A stretch of 64,000 nucleotides of DNA from Pseudomonas sp. Fl4BN1 (GCF_009908285.1 NZ_JAAARM010000008.1:179423-243422); one strand, 5' to 3'. Counted from the stretch's first letter, positions 1 through 10,775 are shown. Notes: generated from the letters alone by a model not told the origin. Program-made: numbers and translations.

Positions 1-43
1 TGGGTGTTCCCTTTAGGCTTCGGGCATCTTTTGGAGATGCTCG

Positions 44-805
44 ATGCCTTTTCGCTATTTCATCAAACAATTGTTGCTGCCTCCCGGCATTCTCTTGCTG
101 TTGCTTCTGCTTGCCTGGGGCCTGCGTCGTTCCAGGCCGCGGCTGGCGGGCTGGTGTTTCGCGCTCGGGCTGGGTGGTTTCTGGTTGATGAGCCTGCCGG
201 TGATGGTGGAGTGGGGTGCTCGCGGGCTCGAACGGGTAGCGCCTTTGTCGCAAAGCCAATGGGCAAGCCTGGCTGAGCAGGCGGATGCGATTGTGGTTTT
301 GGGCTCTGGCCGCGAGCGGGGCGATCCTGCCTGGGGCTTTGATCAGCCCACAGGCGTTGGGCTGGAGCGCGAGCGCTATGCTGCCCGACTGGCCAAAGCC
401 TCCGGTCTGCCGCTATTGACCAGTGGTGGTTTGCACTACGGCACGCCGCCTACCGAGGCGGCGCTGATGGCCGAGTCGCTGCTCAGTGACTTTGGTGTCG
501 CGGTGCGCTGGCAGGAGGGTCGCAGTTGCACCACTTGGGAGAACGCACAGTTCAGTGCTGAAGTGTTGCAGCCTCTGGGAATCAAGCGTGTGGTGGTAGT
601 CACCCAAGCCTGGCACATGCCCCGTTCCGTCTGGAGTTTCGAGCATGCGGGGTTTGTCGTGGTGCCAGCGCCGGTCGGATTTCTTGGGGTGGACAATGCC
701 CGCCCGCTGGGAGGCTGGATGCCGGAGTTCAAGTCGATCTGGCAGAGCGGCCAGTTGTTGAACGAGGCGGTGGGTCAGTTGGGGTATCGGTTGTTCTATC
801 GCTGA
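44..805 (+). CDS. YdcF/ElyC family (DUF218) membrane protein
   Basis: A 253-residue protein with two N-terminal membrane helices (about residues 12-26 and 36-55), followed by a DUF218 domain from about residue 78. The domain opens with DAIVVLGSG and contains LLTSGG and VTQAWHMPRS, the usual family landmarks. Family members (YdcF, SanA, ElyC of E. coli) are envelope-associated, and ElyC affects peptidoglycan precursor metabolism; the exact reaction is unknown. The ATG is preceded by TTTTGGAG at suitable spacing. It converges with lnt across a REP-type repeat. The assignment to a specific paralogue is not possible from sequence alone. Confidence 0.85.
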   Translation: MPFRYFIKQLLLPPGILLLLLLLAWGLRRSRPRLAGWCFALGLGGFWLMSLPVMVEWGARGLERVAPLSQSQWASLAEQADAIVVLGSGRERGDPAWGFDQPTGVGLERERYAARLAKASGLPLLTSGGLHYGTPPTEAALMAESLLSDFGVAVRWQEGRSCTTWENAQFSAEVLQPLGIKRVVVVTQAWHMPRSVWSFEHAGFVVVPAPVGFLGVDNARPLGGWMPEFKSIWQSGQLLNEAVGQLGYRLFYR

Positions 806-850
806 TCGCCGGCAAGCGCACTCCTGCAGGAGCGTGCTTGCCGACGAAGG
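806..850. repeat. REP-type inverted pair
   Basis: The stretch CGCCGGCAAGCGCACTCCTG is followed by an inverted copy (CAGGAGCGTGCTTGCCGACG), giving a long hairpin between two convergent genes. The core matches the REP family that recurs at 17.49, 39.88, 46.93 and 55.58 kb. Such hairpins often lie at convergent 3' ends and may protect or end both transcripts; that role is inferred. Confidence 0.65.
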
Positions 851-853
851 CTT

Positions 854-2389
854 TTAGACGGTCTTGGCAATGCGACTGGCGAGCAGCGCCCAGCCAAACA
901 GCAGCAAGCACAACACCGTCAGTGGCCATGAGCGCCATTGCAAGTAAGGTGTCAGGTTATGCATGGGCACCACTTCGCCGTACAGAATGCCTCGCTCGAA
1001 TTGTGGGATCTGCACGGTGATCCTGCCGAACGGGTCGATCAGGCCGGTGACGCCATTGTTGGTGGCGCGGATCATCCAGCGCCCGGCTTCCAGGGCTCGC
1101 ATCTGTGCCATCTGCAAATGCTGAAGAGGGCCGATGGAGGTGCCGAACCAGGTGTCGTTGCTGATGGTCAGTAGCAGGTCGCTGCGGGCTGAGAGGCTGG
1201 CGGCGAATTCGGGGTAGACCACTTCGTAGCAAATGAACGGTGCGATCTGATAGCCCTTGGCCTGCAACAGCGGTTGATCGGCGGGGCCGCGGGCAAAGTC
1301 CGACATTGGCAGGTTGAAGAAGTCGATCAGCCCGCGCAGCAGCTCCTGCAGGGGCACGTACTCGCCAAAGGGCACCAGTTTCTGTTTCAGGTAAGTGCCG
1401 TCACCTTCGCCGGTCACGGTGATGCCGTTGAAGTAGCGTTTCTCATGGTGTACCAACTGGCGTACCGGAACCCCGGTAATCAAGGCGGAATGGCGATCAG
1501 CGGCGAAGTTGCCCATCATCGTCAGGTAGCCCTCGGCGGACTCCTTGAGCACCGGGACTGCGGTTTCCGGCCAGACCAGCAAGTCCACACGCTTGCTGCT
1601 GAAACTCATGTCGCGGTACAGGGCCAGCTGAGCGTTGAGCTCCGCTGGGTCCCATTTCATGCTTTGTTCGATATTGCCCTGAATGGCAGCGACCGACAGA
1701 GGCTCTCCTGCAGGGCTGGTCCAGGCGTGGTCTTTCAGTGCCAGGCCCACTCCCCAAGGGGCAGCCAGCAGCAATAGGCCGGCAACGATAAAACCCTTGC
1801 GTCCGGCCTTGATCAGGCGTGGCAGGTTGTAAAGCAGCGCGGCGGTCATGGCCAAGGAGAAGGAAATAAGCCAGATGCCGCCCACTGGTGCGAGCCCGGC
1901 CAAGGGGCCGTCAAGTTGACTGTAGCCGGAATACAACCAGGGGAAGCCGGTGAGGAACCAGCCGCGAAATGCTTCCTGGCCCACCCATAGAGCAGCAAAC
2001 GCCAGCGCGTCGGCCAGCGGCGCTTCGTTGCGCCGCAGCCAGCGAGCCCAAAGCCAGGCGGGCAAGGCAAAAAACCAGGCGATGGCGGCAATGAAGGCCA
2101 GCATCAGCAGGCCGGCGAGCAGCGCCGAAGCACCGCCATAGGTGTGGATGCTGACGTAGATCCAACTGGTACCGGCACCGAACAGGCCGAAGCCGAAGCA
2201 CCAGCCACGGCCCAGGGCCTGACGAGGGGTCAGCTCACGCAGGCCGGCATAGAACAGGCCTACCGCCAGCAATGCCAAGAGCCAGATGTTGTAAGGAGCC
2301 AAGGCCAGGGTCGTGATGGCGCCGGCTGCAACGGCCAGCAGGTTGCCGGGCCAGCCGGGTCGGGTTGAGCGCTGCAAGAGGCGTTTCAT
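854..2389 (-). CDS. lnt: Apolipoprotein N-acyltransferase
   Basis: Inner-membrane enzyme adding the third acyl chain to the N-terminal Cys of lipoproteins, the last maturation step before Lol sorting. The 511-residue length is normal. The N-terminal half (about 1-220) is a bundle of hydrophobic helices. The C-terminal half is a carbon-nitrogen hydrolase domain with the expected triad context: Glu in VWPETAVP, Lys in KQKLVPFGEYVP and Cys in PFICYEVVYPE. The start codon has AGGAAAGAG upstream. It lies downstream of corC, ybeY and ybeZ on the same strand, an arrangement conserved in gammaproteobacteria. Confidence 0.97.
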   Translation of the reverse strand: MKRLLQRSTRPGWPGNLLAVAAGAITTLALAPYNIWLLALLAVGLFYAGLRELTPRQALGRGWCFGFGLFGAGTSWIYVSIHTYGGASALLAGLLMLAFIAAIAWFFALPAWLWARWLRRNEAPLADALAFAALWVGQEAFRGWFLTGFPWLYSGYSQLDGPLAGLAPVGGIWLISFSLAMTAALLYNLPRLIKAGRKGFIVAGLLLLAAPWGVGLALKDHAWTSPAGEPLSVAAIQGNIEQSMKWDPAELNAQLALYRDMSFSSKRVDLLVWPETAVPVLKESAEGYLTMMGNFAADRHSALITGVPVRQLVHHEKRYFNGITVTGEGDGTYLKQKLVPFGEYVPLQELLRGLIDFFNLPMSDFARGPADQPLLQAKGYQIAPFICYEVVYPEFAASLSARSDLLLTISNDTWFGTSIGPLQHLQMAQMRALEAGRWMIRATNNGVTGLIDPFGRITVQIPQFERGILYGEVVPMHNLTPYLQWRSWPLTVLCLLLFGWALLASRIAKTV

Positions 2390-2567
2390 CAGCTCTTTCC
2401 TGTTTCGTGCCGGGCAAGGCGCGAGGAGATGGGTTGGGTTGTTTCGGATGAGCGTCGAGTCACGCAGCGTCGTACCTTCAGTTCGCCCCCGAGGTTTATC
2501 GCCTGAGGCCGAGTGGGTGGCCTCAAAACGATAATCCTGTGCGGGAGAGGGCTGATGACCCCGGTCC

Positions 2568-3407
2568 TCAACGGGCGATGGGGGTCAGGCGCAGCAAGTG
2601 AATCCGCCGGCTGTCGGCGTTGAGAACGCGGAAGCGATAGGGGCCGATTTCGGTGATTTCGTTGCGTTTTGGCAAGTGGCCAAAGGCGCTCATTACCAGG
2701 CCGCCGACGGTATCGAATTCGTCATCGGAGAAATGGCTGTCGAAAAACTCGTTGAAGTTTTCGATCGGCGTCAGCGCCTTGATCAAAAAGTCGCCGCTGG
2801 GCAGAGGCTTGATGTAGCTGTCTTCCTCAACGTCGTGCTCGTCCTCGATGTCGCCGACAATCTGCTCCAGCACGTCCTCGATGGTCACCAGGCCCGCCAC
2901 TCCGCCGTATTCGTCGATGACGATGGCCATATGGTTGTGATTGGCGCGGAACTCGCGCAACAACACGTTCAGGCGCTTGGACTCGGGGACGAAGGTTGCC
3001 GGGCGCAGCAGGTCCTTGATGTTGAAGCTGTCGCCGTTCTCCTTGAGGATCAGCGGCAGTAGGTCCTTGGCCAGCAGGACGCCCATCACGTCGTCATGGC
3101 TTTCGCCGATCACCGGGTAGCGCGAGTGCGCCGAATCGATGACCGCGGGCAGGAACTCCCGTGGGGTCTGGGTCGCCTTGATGCTGATCATCTGCGAGCG
3201 CGGAACCATGATGTCCCGGACTTGCAGGTCAGCGACCTGGATGGCGCCTTCGACGATGGCCAGCGCTTCGCTGTCCAGCAACTTGTTCTGATGGGCTTCG
3301 CGCAGCAGCTCCAGCAGCTCCTGACGGTTTTTCGGCTCATGGGCAAAAGCCTGGGTCAGTTTGCCCAGCCATGACTTTTGCCCGTTGCTCGATCGATCTT
3401 CGCTCAT
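2568..3407 (-). CDS. corC: CorC/YbeX-type CBS-domain protein
   Basis: A 279-residue cytosolic protein of the CorC/HlyC group. It contains a CBS pair (about residues 65-190; REIP-like [11 protein letters not shown], then [29 protein letters not shown]) and a C-terminal CorC_HlyC domain. The DUF21 membrane domain of longer relatives is absent, which is normal for CorC/YbeX. The family is linked to Mg2+/Co2+ efflux and, through its constant neighbourhood with ybeY, ybeZ and lnt, to ribosome and envelope maintenance. It probably forms a single minus-strand operon with ybeY and ybeZ upstream and lnt downstream (178 bp gap). Confidence 0.93.
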   Translation of the reverse strand: MSEDRSSNGQKSWLGKLTQAFAHEPKNRQELLELLREAHQNKLLDSEALAIVEGAIQVADLQVRDIMVPRSQMISIKATQTPREFLPAVIDSAHSRYPVIGESHDDVMGVLLAKDLLPLILKENGDSFNIKDLLRPATFVPESKRLNVLLREFRANHNHMAIVIDEYGGVAGLVTIEDVLEQIVGDIEDEHDVEEDSYIKPLPSGDFLIKALTPIENFNEFFDSHFSDDEFDTVGGLVMSAFGHLPKRNEITEIGPYRFRVLNADSRRIHLLRLTPIAR

Positions 3408-3449
3408 AGCGATTGCTCTGAATCCTTGGTTGTTACAGGTGGTTGTTGA

Positions 3450-3908
3450 TCAGCTTTCGTCGTCTGCATACGGGTCTGGATGACCCAGTTCTGCAAGCAA
3501 AGTTCGTTCCAGTGCTTCCATTTCTTCGGCTTCGTCGTCATCTATATGGTCGTAGCCCAACAGATGCAAGCAGCCGTGAATCACCAGATGGGCCCAGTGG
3601 GCCTGAAGTTCCTTGCCTTGTTCGGCCGCTTCGCGCTCGACCACGGGAATGCAGATCACCAGGTCTCCCAGCAGTGGGATATCCAGCAGCTCATCCGGCA
3701 CGTCCGCAGGAAATGACAGCACATTGGTGGCGTAATCTTTGTGGCGCCAGGTGTGGTTCAGCTCGCGGCCTTCGTCCTCGTCCACCAGGCGGATGGTCAA
3801 CTCCGAATCAGCTGTGCGCTGGCGCAGGGCCAGCTCGCACCACTGGCGGAATTGTTCATCGCTGGGGGCCGGCTGTTGGCTGGCGCGCTGCAGGTCAAGC
3901 TCAAGCAT
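3450..3908 (-). CDS. ybeY: Endoribonuclease YbeY
   Basis: A metal-dependent endoribonuclease needed for 16S rRNA 3' maturation and late ribosome quality control. The zinc motif H-G-x-x-H-L-x-G-Y-D-H is present as [11 protein letters not shown] near residue 114. The start chosen (MLELDLQ) gives the normal 152 residues; an in-frame upstream extension has no family similarity and lies inside ybeZ. The start overlaps the ybeZ stop by 8 bp, indicating translational coupling. Confidence 0.96.
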   Translation of the reverse strand: MLELDLQRASQQPAPSDEQFRQWCELALRQRTADSELTIRLVDEDEGRELNHTWRHKDYATNVLSFPADVPDELLDIPLLGDLVICIPVVEREAAEQGKELQAHWAHLVIHGCLHLLGYDHIDDDEAEEMEALERTLLAELGHPDPYADDES

Positions 3909-4920
3909 CGTGACGATTGCCCCTGTTGGCAGAAGCCTTGGCGGCCTCGTCATCGGCCTGCAGCTCGAAGCGCTCGTAGGCTTCGACGATGCGTTGCACC
4001 AGCGGGTGGCGAACCACATCCTTGGGCATGAAGTGCGTGAAGCTAATACCAGGTACATCCTTGAGTACGTTGATCACCTGGCCCAGGCCCGACTTGGTGC
4101 CCTTGGGCAGGTCAACCTGGGTGATGTCGCCGGTGATCACCGCAGTGGAGCCGAAACCGATCCGGGTGAGGAACATTTTCATCTGTTCCACGGTGGTGTT
4201 CTGGCTTTCGTCGAGAATGATAAAGCTGTTGTTCAGCGTCCGGCCGCGCATGTAGGCCAGGGGCGCGATCTCGATGACTTGGCGCTCGATCAATTTGGCC
4301 ACATATTCGAAGCCGAGCATTTCGTACAGCGCGTCATACAGTGGGCGCAGGTACGGGTCGATCTTCTGTGCCAGGTCGCCAGGCAGGAAGCCGAGCTTCT
4401 CGCCTGCCTCTACTGCTGGACGCACCAACAGGATGCGGCGCACCTGTTCGCGCTCCAGGGCATCCACGGCGCAGGCTACGGCCAGGTAGGTTTTTCCGGT
4501 ACCGGCCGGGCCAATGCCGAAATTGATGTCGTTGCTGAGAATCTCTTTGACATAGCGCTGCTGATTCAAGCCGCGAGGGCGAATCATGCCCTTCTTGGTG
4601 CGCAGGGCTACGGCGGCGTCGGCCACTGAAGGATTTTCCAGCTGCTCCACGGCAGACTCCTGGAGGAACAGGTGCACCAGGTCCGGCGACAGCTCGGTGC
4701 CCTTGGTTTCCCGATAGAGACGGCGCAGGAGATTTTCCGCAGAGGTGGTGTGCTTGAGTTCGCCGATCAATTCGAATTGATTGCCGCGGTTGCGGATCTC
4801 GATCGTCAGGCGCTGCTCGATCAAGCGCAAATGCTCGTCGAATTGCCCGCACAGATTGGCGAAGCGGCGAGCCTCAAAGGGCTCGAGGATGAAGCGATGA
4901 GGTTCTATGGGTGCGTTCAA
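3901..4920 (-). CDS. ybeZ: PhoH-like ATPase YbeZ
   Basis: A 339-residue P-loop ATPase of the PhoH family that partners YbeY. The Walker A motif is [15 protein letters not shown] and Walker B is [10 protein letters not shown]; the RNA-binding N-terminal extension (about 1-120) precedes the ATPase core. The start is a TTG codon (LNAPIEPHR in sequence, read as Met); no strong Shine-Dalgarno is visible in front of it. It is the first clear gene of the ybeZ-ybeY-corC-lnt series; miaB lies upstream across 184 bp. Confidence 0.95.
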   Translation of the reverse strand: MNAPIEPHRFILEPFEARRFANLCGQFDEHLRLIEQRLTIEIRNRGNQFELIGELKHTTSAENLLRRLYRETKGTELSPDLVHLFLQESAVEQLENPSVADAAVALRTKKGMIRPRGLNQQRYVKEILSNDINFGIGPAGTGKTYLAVACAVDALEREQVRRILLVRPAVEAGEKLGFLPGDLAQKIDPYLRPLYDALYEMLGFEYVAKLIERQVIEIAPLAYMRGRTLNNSFIILDESQNTTVEQMKMFLTRIGFGSTAVITGDITQVDLPKGTKSGLGQVINVLKDVPGISFTHFMPKDVVRHPLVQRIVEAYERFELQADDEAAKASANRGNRHDA

Positions 4921-5104
4921 GGTTGTTTTTTAGCCGCCCAACGGCAATTAAGATGAATTCAAGGATAACGCCAGTGGCCTGGGTGCGAAAGCTCTTATGC
5001 GGAGCAATGGCTGTTGGTGCTTGTTCTGTTGCCGCAGGCTGGCCGCTGAAGGCGATCTTGCGAGGCCCTTCGCCGGCCAGCCCAGCCTCTACGTCAACCT
5101 GCTC

Positions 5105-6433
5105 TCACGATAGCAACGAGCCGCGCAGCGAGTGAGGCTGTGCCGAGTCGATGTGCACGTCGGCGAACTGGCCAATCAGTGTGGGATTGTCGCAGCGAAA
5201 GTTGACGATTCGGTTGTTCTCGGTTCGCCCCTGCAATTCACCCGGGTCTTTCTTGGAATAGTCGGTGACCAGGATACGCTGGGTGGAGCCCACCATTTGT
5301 CGGCTGATTTCGAAGCCCTGCTGGTTCAGGCGATGTTGCAGGGCGTTCAGGCGTTCCTTCTTCAGCGCTTCCGAAGTGTCATCGGTCAGGTCGGCGGCCG
5401 GTGTTCCTGGGCGCTGGCTGTAGACAAAGGAGTAGGAAAAGTCGAAACCGACATCTTCGATCAGCTTCATGGTCTGCTGGAAGTCTTTCTCCGTTTCCCC
5501 TGGGAAGCCAACGATGAAGTCCGAGCTGATGCAGATCCCAGGTACCGCGGCTCGCAGTTTGCGCAGCTTGGACTTGTATTCCAGGGCGGTGTGGTTGCGT
5601 TTCATCGCCGCCAGGATGCGGTCGGAGCCCGACTGCACCGGCAGGTGCAGATGCTTCACCAGTTCGGGTACTTCGGCATGGGCCTGGATCAGGCTGTCGG
5701 AGAACTCCAGTGGGTGCGAAGTGGTATAGCGAATCCGTTCGATACCGTCGACGGCGGCGACCACGCGGATCAGTTCGGCCAGGTCGGCCATGCGTCCATC
5801 GTGGGTCTGGCCGCGGTAGCCATTGACGTTCTGGCCCAGCAGGGTGACTTCACGGACGCCGTTTTCCGCCAGGTGGATGATCTCGGCGATCACGTCGTCA
5901 AACGGCCGGCTGACCTCTTCGCCGCGGGTGTAGGGCACTACGCAGAAGGTGCAGTACTTGCTGCAGCCTTCCATGACCGATACGTATGCACTCGGGCCAT
6001 CGATACGAGGCTCTGGCAGGTGGTCGAATTTTTCGATTTCCGGGAACGAAACGTCCACTTGCGGCAGTTTGGTGACGCGCGCGGCGTCGATCATTTCCGG
6101 CAGGCGGTGCAGGGTCTGCGGGCCAAATACCACATCGACGTAAGGGGCACGGTCACGGATCGCTGCGCCTTCCTGGCTGGCCACGCAACCACCGACGGCA
6201 ATCACCATTTCCGGATTGGCCTGCTTCAGTTCGCGCCAGCGTCCCAGTTGGGAGTACACCCGGTCCTGGGCTCGTTCACGTATCGAACAGGTGTTGAGCA
6301 GGATGACGTCCGCGTCTTCGGCGCGAGCGGTGACTTCCAAGACCTGATGTTCACCCAGCAGATCCACCATGCGCGAGCTGTCGTACTCGTTCATCTGGCA
6401 ACCGTGGGTTTCGATGTAAAGCTTCTTGGCCAT
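5105..6433 (-). CDS. miaB: tRNA-2-methylthio-N6-dimethylallyladenosine synthase
   Basis: A radical-SAM methylthiotransferase that modifies i6A37 of tRNAs reading UNN codons. The domains are: N-terminal UPF0004 with three cluster cysteines ([21 protein letters not shown]), the radical-SAM domain with CxxxCxxC as CSKYCTFC, and a C-terminal TRAM domain. From the chosen ATG ([15 protein letters not shown]) it is 442 residues, the usual size. Sixteen extra in-frame codons exist upstream but encode nothing conserved. Confidence 0.97.
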   Translation of the reverse strand: MAKKLYIETHGCQMNEYDSSRMVDLLGEHQVLEVTARAEDADVILLNTCSIRERAQDRVYSQLGRWRELKQANPEMVIAVGGCVASQEGAAIRDRAPYVDVVFGPQTLHRLPEMIDAARVTKLPQVDVSFPEIEKFDHLPEPRIDGPSAYVSVMEGCSKYCTFCVVPYTRGEEVSRPFDDVIAEIIHLAENGVREVTLLGQNVNGYRGQTHDGRMADLAELIRVVAAVDGIERIRYTTSHPLEFSDSLIQAHAEVPELVKHLHLPVQSGSDRILAAMKRNHTALEYKSKLRKLRAAVPGICISSDFIVGFPGETEKDFQQTMKLIEDVGFDFSYSFVYSQRPGTPAADLTDDTSEALKKERLNALQHRLNQQGFEISRQMVGSTQRILVTDYSKKDPGELQGRTENNRIVNFRCDNPTLIGQFADVHIDSAQPHSLRGSLLS

Positions 6434-6567
6434 GGACGGGGTCATCAAGTGATTCAAAGAACCGCGCATTATAGGGGCCATGCCCGCAGGTTCCTAGCGC
6501 TGTGCATCAGGTAGCTATGCTATAGTTCGCGCCCTATTTTTATCTCCCGATGTGTTACCCGCCCACC

Positions 6568-6894
6568 ATGACCAAACGCGAAGCTCCAATCTACAAGGTG
6601 ATTTTCCTCAACCAGGGCCAGGTGTTCGAAATGTACGCCAAGCAGATCTATCAAAGTGATCTGTGGGGCTTTCTGGAAGTGGAAGAGTTCGTCTTTGGCG
6701 AGCGCACGCAAGTGGTCGTCGATCCGAGCGAAGAAAAGCTCAAGGCCCAGTTCGAAGGAGTGGTGCGCAGCTTTGTGCCGATGCATTCGATTGTGCGCAT
6801 CGATGAGGTGGAGCGTTTGGGGACGCCGAAGATCAGCGAAGCGCGTGGCGTGAGCAACGTCATGCCGTTCCCGATGCCGATGCCTGAGAAATAA
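6568..6894 (+). CDS. DUF1820 family protein
   Basis: A 108-residue soluble protein starting MTKREAPIYKVIFLNQ, with the compact conserved block (YKVIFLNQGQVFEMYAKQ, GFLEVEEFVFGE) of DUF1820. It is highly conserved in Pseudomonas next to miaB; its function is unknown. An in-frame ATG at 6550 would add six codons but looks less likely than 6568. It is divergent from miaB. Confidence 0.88.
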   Translation: MTKREAPIYKVIFLNQGQVFEMYAKQIYQSDLWGFLEVEEFVFGERTQVVVDPSEEKLKAQFEGVVRSFVPMHSIVRIDEVERLGTPKISEARGVSNVMPFPMPMPEK

Positions 6895-6952
6895 GCCTGG
6901 CTGGCGTCTTCTTGTAGGTGCTGGCATTACCAGCGAACCCTGCAAGGGTCGG

Positions 6953-7507
6953 TTATGGCAGGGGAGAAAAGGGCGAGCGCCCGTCTGCACTCTGCAGTTC
7001 CATCAGGTATTTACGGAAAATCTGTCCCAGCACCTGGGTAGCGACTTCCAGTTCGTCGCGCTGCATGTGCTCGGCGACTTCGTCGGCGGTGTCCAGAGCG
7101 TCTTCAGCACCGTTGACCGCAGCCATCTTCAGCACGATATAAGCCTGAACGTTATTGGCTGGCACGCCTTCACCGTGGAAGAACATGGTGCCGAGTTTGA
7201 ATTGCGCCTGGGCATGGCCTTGCAACGAGGCCTTTTCGAAATAGCTCAGGGCCTGATTGAGGTCGCGCGCGGTACCTTTGCCTTCGTAGTAGAACTCACC
7301 CAACTCGTATTGCGCCTCAGCATCCCCTTCATCAGCCGCTTTCTGGCAGGCCGCGAGTGACTCGGCCTGGTCTTGTGCCTGAGGATCGAGGGTGCAGCGA
7401 CCCAGCGCTGGGATCAACAACGAGTTGCCGCCTGCTTGTGCGTGCGCGAGCAGGGGCTGAAGGAGCAACAGGCAGCCCAATGTCAGGGCGCGGCCGGTGC
7501 GGTTCAT
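6953..7507 (-). CDS. Exported Sel1-repeat protein
   Basis: A 184-residue protein with a cleavable signal peptide (hydrophobic run LTLGCLLLLQPLLAHAQA, residues about 8-25) and two or three Sel1-like repeats. These begin at AEAQYELGEFYYEGKG and AQAQFKLGTMFFHGEG. Sel1 repeats are TPR-like scaffolds for protein-protein contacts; the partner is unknown. The ATG at 7507 is chosen because the signal peptide starts directly there; upstream codons are basic and unconserved. Confidence 0.85.
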   Translation of the reverse strand: MNRTGRALTLGCLLLLQPLLAHAQAGGNSLLIPALGRCTLDPQAQDQAESLAACQKAADEGDAEAQYELGEFYYEGKGTARDLNQALSYFEKASLQGHAQAQFKLGTMFFHGEGVPANNVQAYIVLKMAAVNGAEDALDTADEVAEHMQRDELEVATQVLGQIFRKYLMELQSADGRSPFSPLP

Positions 7508-7690
7508 GGGAATCGACTTACCTCTGAGGGGCGCGCGAACCCGGCGAGGGTTCCAATAAGCGCGCATTATGAAATAAGCAGGGCCAACCTTACAAAGTCT
7601 TTACTCGTTTTTCTGCTGCGTGGGCGCTATATCCGCAGGATTAGCCCGCATTTCCTGGTTTGAGGGTAGAAAAACTTGAGTAAAGAGCAC

Positions 7691-7719
7691 GACTGGCGCG
7701 GTTGATTACCCCGCCAGTC
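7691..7719 (-). terminator. Hairpin after hemL
   Basis: Arms GACTGGCGCGG and CCCCGCCAGTC (one mismatch) flank a 7-nt loop, ten bases past the hemL stop codon. The U-tract on the minus strand is short and interrupted, so this may be a weak terminator. Confidence 0.5.
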
Positions 7720-7728
7720 GGACAGTGC

Positions 7729-9012
7729 TTACTTCAAAGCGGCAAACGCGCGCTCTGCGGCATCCAGGGTCAGCTGCAATTCAGTCTCGCCGTGGGCGAT
7801 GGAAGTGAAGCCGGCCTCGAAGGCGCTAGGTGCCAGGTATACGCCACCTTCCAGCATCAAGTGGAAGAAGCGCTTGAACAGGTTGGCGTCGCTGGACATC
7901 ACGTCGTCGAAGGTGACGATATCGTCGGCGCTGCTGAAGTACAGGCCGAACATGCCGCCTGCCTGAGTAGTGACAAACGGAATTCCTGCCGCGTCAGCGC
8001 GTTGCTGCAGGCCTTCCAGTAGTCGGCTGGTGTAGTCGCTCAGTTCGGCGTGAAAGCCCGGGCGGCTGATCAGGCGCAGGGTGGTCAGGCCCGCTGCCAT
8101 GGCCAGCGGGTTGCCGGACAAAGTGCCAGCTTGATAGACCGGGCCCAGTGGCGCGATATGTTCCATGATCTTGCGTTTGCCGCCGAAGCAGCCCACTGGC
8201 ATGCCGCCACCAATGATCTTGCCAAAAGTGGACAGGTCCGGAGTTACGCCGTAGTGAGCCTGGGCGCCGCCGAGGGCCACGCGGAAACCAGTCATCACTT
8301 CGTCGAAGATCAGCACCACGCCGTGCTGGTCGCACAAGCGACGCAAGCCTTCGAGGAAACCTGGAGCTGGTGGTACACAGTTCATGTTGCCGGCCACAGG
8401 CTCGACGATGATGCAGGCCACTTCCTGGCCGACTTCGGCGAGCATTTTTTCCACTGCGGCGATGTCGTTGAAGGGCAGGGTCAGGGTGTGTCTGGCGAAG
8501 GCCGCGGGCACTCCGGCGGAGCTCGGGACGCCTTGAGTCAGAGCACCGGAGCCGGCCTTGACCAGCAGGCTATCGGAGTGGCCGTGATAGCAACCTTCGA
8601 ACTTGATGATGCTGTCGCGGCCAGTGAAACCACGGGCCAGTCGAATGGCGCTCATGGTGGCTTCAGTTCCGGAGCTGACCATGCGCACCATTTCCATGGA
8701 CGGCACGATGGAGCACACCAGGTCGGCCATTTCGGTTTCCATGGCGGTCGGCGCGCCGTAGGAAAGGCCATGCTCAAGCTGCTTGCGCACCGCATCCAGC
8801 ACGTCCGGATGGCTGTGGCCGAGGATCATCGGCCCCCAGGAACCGACATAGTCGACATAGCGCTTGTCGTCTTCGTCAGTCACGTAGGCACCTTCTGCAT
8901 GCTTGAAGAACAGCGGGGTGCCGCCCACGCTCTTGAAGGCCCTGACCGGCGAATTGACGCCGCCGGGGATGTGTTTCTGAGCATTGGCAAATAGAGTTTC
9001 GGAACGAGACAT
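7729..9012 (-). CDS. hemL: Glutamate-1-semialdehyde 2,1-aminomutase
   Basis: A PLP enzyme converting glutamate-1-semialdehyde to 5-aminolevulinate in C5-pathway tetrapyrrole synthesis. The length is 427 residues, as usual. The PLP lysine sits in [14 protein letters not shown]; the family signature [10 protein letters not shown] is at the N-terminus, and [12 protein letters not shown] carries the PLP-ring Asp. It follows thiD and thiE on the same strand, an order conserved in pseudomonads. Confidence 0.98.
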   Translation of the reverse strand: MSRSETLFANAQKHIPGGVNSPVRAFKSVGGTPLFFKHAEGAYVTDEDDKRYVDYVGSWGPMILGHSHPDVLDAVRKQLEHGLSYGAPTAMETEMADLVCSIVPSMEMVRMVSSGTEATMSAIRLARGFTGRDSIIKFEGCYHGHSDSLLVKAGSGALTQGVPSSAGVPAAFARHTLTLPFNDIAAVEKMLAEVGQEVACIIVEPVAGNMNCVPPAPGFLEGLRRLCDQHGVVLIFDEVMTGFRVALGGAQAHYGVTPDLSTFGKIIGGGMPVGCFGGKRKIMEHIAPLGPVYQAGTLSGNPLAMAAGLTTLRLISRPGFHAELSDYTSRLLEGLQQRADAAGIPFVTTQAGGMFGLYFSSADDIVTFDDVMSSDANLFKRFFHLMLEGGVYLAPSAFEAGFTSIAHGETELQLTLDAAERAFAALK

Positions 9013-9045
9013 GATTGGGCTCTCAAAAAATCAGCAGGTGGCTAT

Positions 9046-9669
9046 TCAAAGATCGAACAAGGCGTTGAAGGCACGGGCGCGGCGAGTCACTTCTGCAGTG
9101 CTCTGGGCACCGAACAGGCCGTGGACCACCGCCAGCAGGTCGGCACCGTGGCTGACCAAGGGGGCGGCGTTGTCCAGGGTGATGCCGCCGATCACGCAGA
9201 TCGGCAAGTGCAGGCTGGCCCGAGCCTGGTCCAGTAACTCAAGGGTGGCGGTGGGCGCGCCGGGCTTGGTCGTGGAGTTGAAGAAACGGCCGAAAGCGAC
9301 ATAGCTGGCGCCTTCCTTCGCCGCCTGCTCGGCCAACGACAACTGGCTATGGCAGGTGGCGCCGATGATCGCCTGGCGTCCCAGCAGGGCTCGCGCCGGA
9401 GTCAGGGGGCCGTCGGTCTGGCCCAGGTGTACGCCGGCACCGATGCGCGCGGCCAACTCGGCATCATCGTTGATGATCAGCCGAGTCTTGTAGCGCTCGC
9501 ATAGGTTGAGCAGGGTTTCGGCTTCCCGCAGGCGGCGAGCCTGGTCGTCGCTTTTATCGCGGTACTGCAACAGGGTGACGCCGCCTTCCAGCGCCGCCTC
9601 CACATACTTCAGAAACTTGCCGGCCAACAGTTGGCTGTCGGTGATGGCGTATAGACCACGTAGTTTCAT
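9046..9669 (-). CDS. thiE: Thiamine-phosphate synthase
   Basis: It couples HMP-PP and the thiazole phosphate to thiamin monophosphate. The 207-residue TIM barrel shows QYRDK (pyrimidine/phosphate contacts), NDD, GATCHS and [13 protein letters not shown], all ThiE landmarks. It lies 18 bp downstream of thiD and 33 bp upstream of hemL, so the three are probably co-transcribed. Confidence 0.96.
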   Translation of the reverse strand: MKLRGLYAITDSQLLAGKFLKYVEAALEGGVTLLQYRDKSDDQARRLREAETLLNLCERYKTRLIINDDAELAARIGAGVHLGQTDGPLTPARALLGRQAIIGATCHSQLSLAEQAAKEGASYVAFGRFFNSTTKPGAPTATLELLDQARASLHLPICVIGGITLDNAAPLVSHGADLLAVVHGLFGAQSTAEVTRRARAFNALFDL

Positions 9670-9687
9670 TAAGTGGACCTCATGACA

Positions 9688-10485
9688 TTACGAGCAGAAA
9701 TCCAATGGCAAGCGGCGCGGGACGAACTGGCCACGGCCCAGTTGCTCGGCATCGCGCAGGGTGCGCCAGGTGTAATCGAGGGCTGACTTCACCGCGCTGG
9801 CCAGGTGTTCACCTTGAGCCAGGCGGCCGGCCAAGGCGCTTGCCAGGGTACAGCCGGAGCCGTGGTAGCTGCCCGGTAGACGCTGGCAGGTGTAGGTTTC
9901 GCGCAGGCCATCACGGCTGTAAAGGCGATTGTGTACTTGGTGTTCATCACCGTGGCCGCCGGTGATCAGCAAGTGCTTGACGAACGGCAAGAGTTTTTCG
10001 GCGCATTGGTCGGCGCTGCCTTCAGGCAGTTCCGCAAGAATTCGGGCTTCAGGAAGGTTGGGGGTGGCAATGGTGGCCAGGGGCAGCAGGCGTTCGCGCA
10101 TGGCGTAACCCACTTCATCCTTGCCCAGTCGACCGCCGCCGCCGGCGCGCAGCACCGGGTCGCAGACCAACGGTAGATGCGGGTGTGCCTGGAGCAACTC
10201 GACCACGGTGTCGACCATTTCCAGCGAGCCGAGCATGCCCAGCTTGACCGCGGCAACCGTGGAATCGTTGAGCACGGCATTGGCCTGGGCCAATACCCAC
10301 TCGCGATCCAGGACGCGGAAATCGCTGACGTTGACCGTGTCCTGCACGGTCAGGGCGGTGACAGCCGGAGCTGCGTGACAACCCTGAGCCAGCAGGGCTT
10401 CGATATCTGCCTGCAGGCCGGCGCCACCACTGGGGTCGTGGCCGGAGAGACAGAGGACAACGGGGCGAGAGCTGTAGATATTCAT
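9688..10485 (-). CDS. thiD: Hydroxymethylpyrimidine (phosphate) kinase
   Basis: It phosphorylates HMP and HMP-P in thiamin synthesis. This 265-residue ribokinase-fold protein starts MNIYSSRPVVLCLSGHDPSG; GHDPSGGAGLQAD is the HMP-binding loop and GSGCTLASALAG carries the anion hole and catalytic residues. The chosen ATG gives the normal N-terminus; 26 upstream in-frame codons are basic and unconserved. No TPP riboswitch was recognised upstream. Confidence 0.95.
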   Translation of the reverse strand: MNIYSSRPVVLCLSGHDPSGGAGLQADIEALLAQGCHAAPAVTALTVQDTVNVSDFRVLDREWVLAQANAVLNDSTVAAVKLGMLGSLEMVDTVVELLQAHPHLPLVCDPVLRAGGGGRLGKDEVGYAMRERLLPLATIATPNLPEARILAELPEGSADQCAEKLLPFVKHLLITGGHGDEHQVHNRLYSRDGLRETYTCQRLPGSYHGSGCTLASALAGRLAQGEHLASAVKSALDYTWRTLRDAEQLGRGQFVPRRLPLDFCS

Positions 10486-10775
10486 GGGCGGCGAGCTTAC
10501 CACCAAACGCTTTTTTTCGCGGCGCCCGGCGTGGAGTGGCGAGTGTTGCTTTCCTCTCGGCAATTATCTTGACCGAGGCAACAGCTCTAGCTCGCTGGAT
10601 TGCGCTGAAAGGCCCGTTCTAGAGCCTTTAGACTAAAATTTTCAATGGTGCTCAATGGCCATCAGCGGCTATGCTAAAGTGCATTCAAATCAATAACAGG
10701 TCATGCCGGTATTACGTCTACTCAAAGGAAATGGGGGACTTCCTGACACCACCGGACAAGCCACGCTGGGGCTTT

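Noticed and set aside
5132..6514. 460-codon ORF antisense to miaB
   Set aside because: Shadow frame; MiaB is complete with all six cluster cysteines.
10486..10775. TPP riboswitch upstream of thiD
   Set aside because: No THI-box core (CUGAGA / ACCUGA pattern) was found in either orientation.
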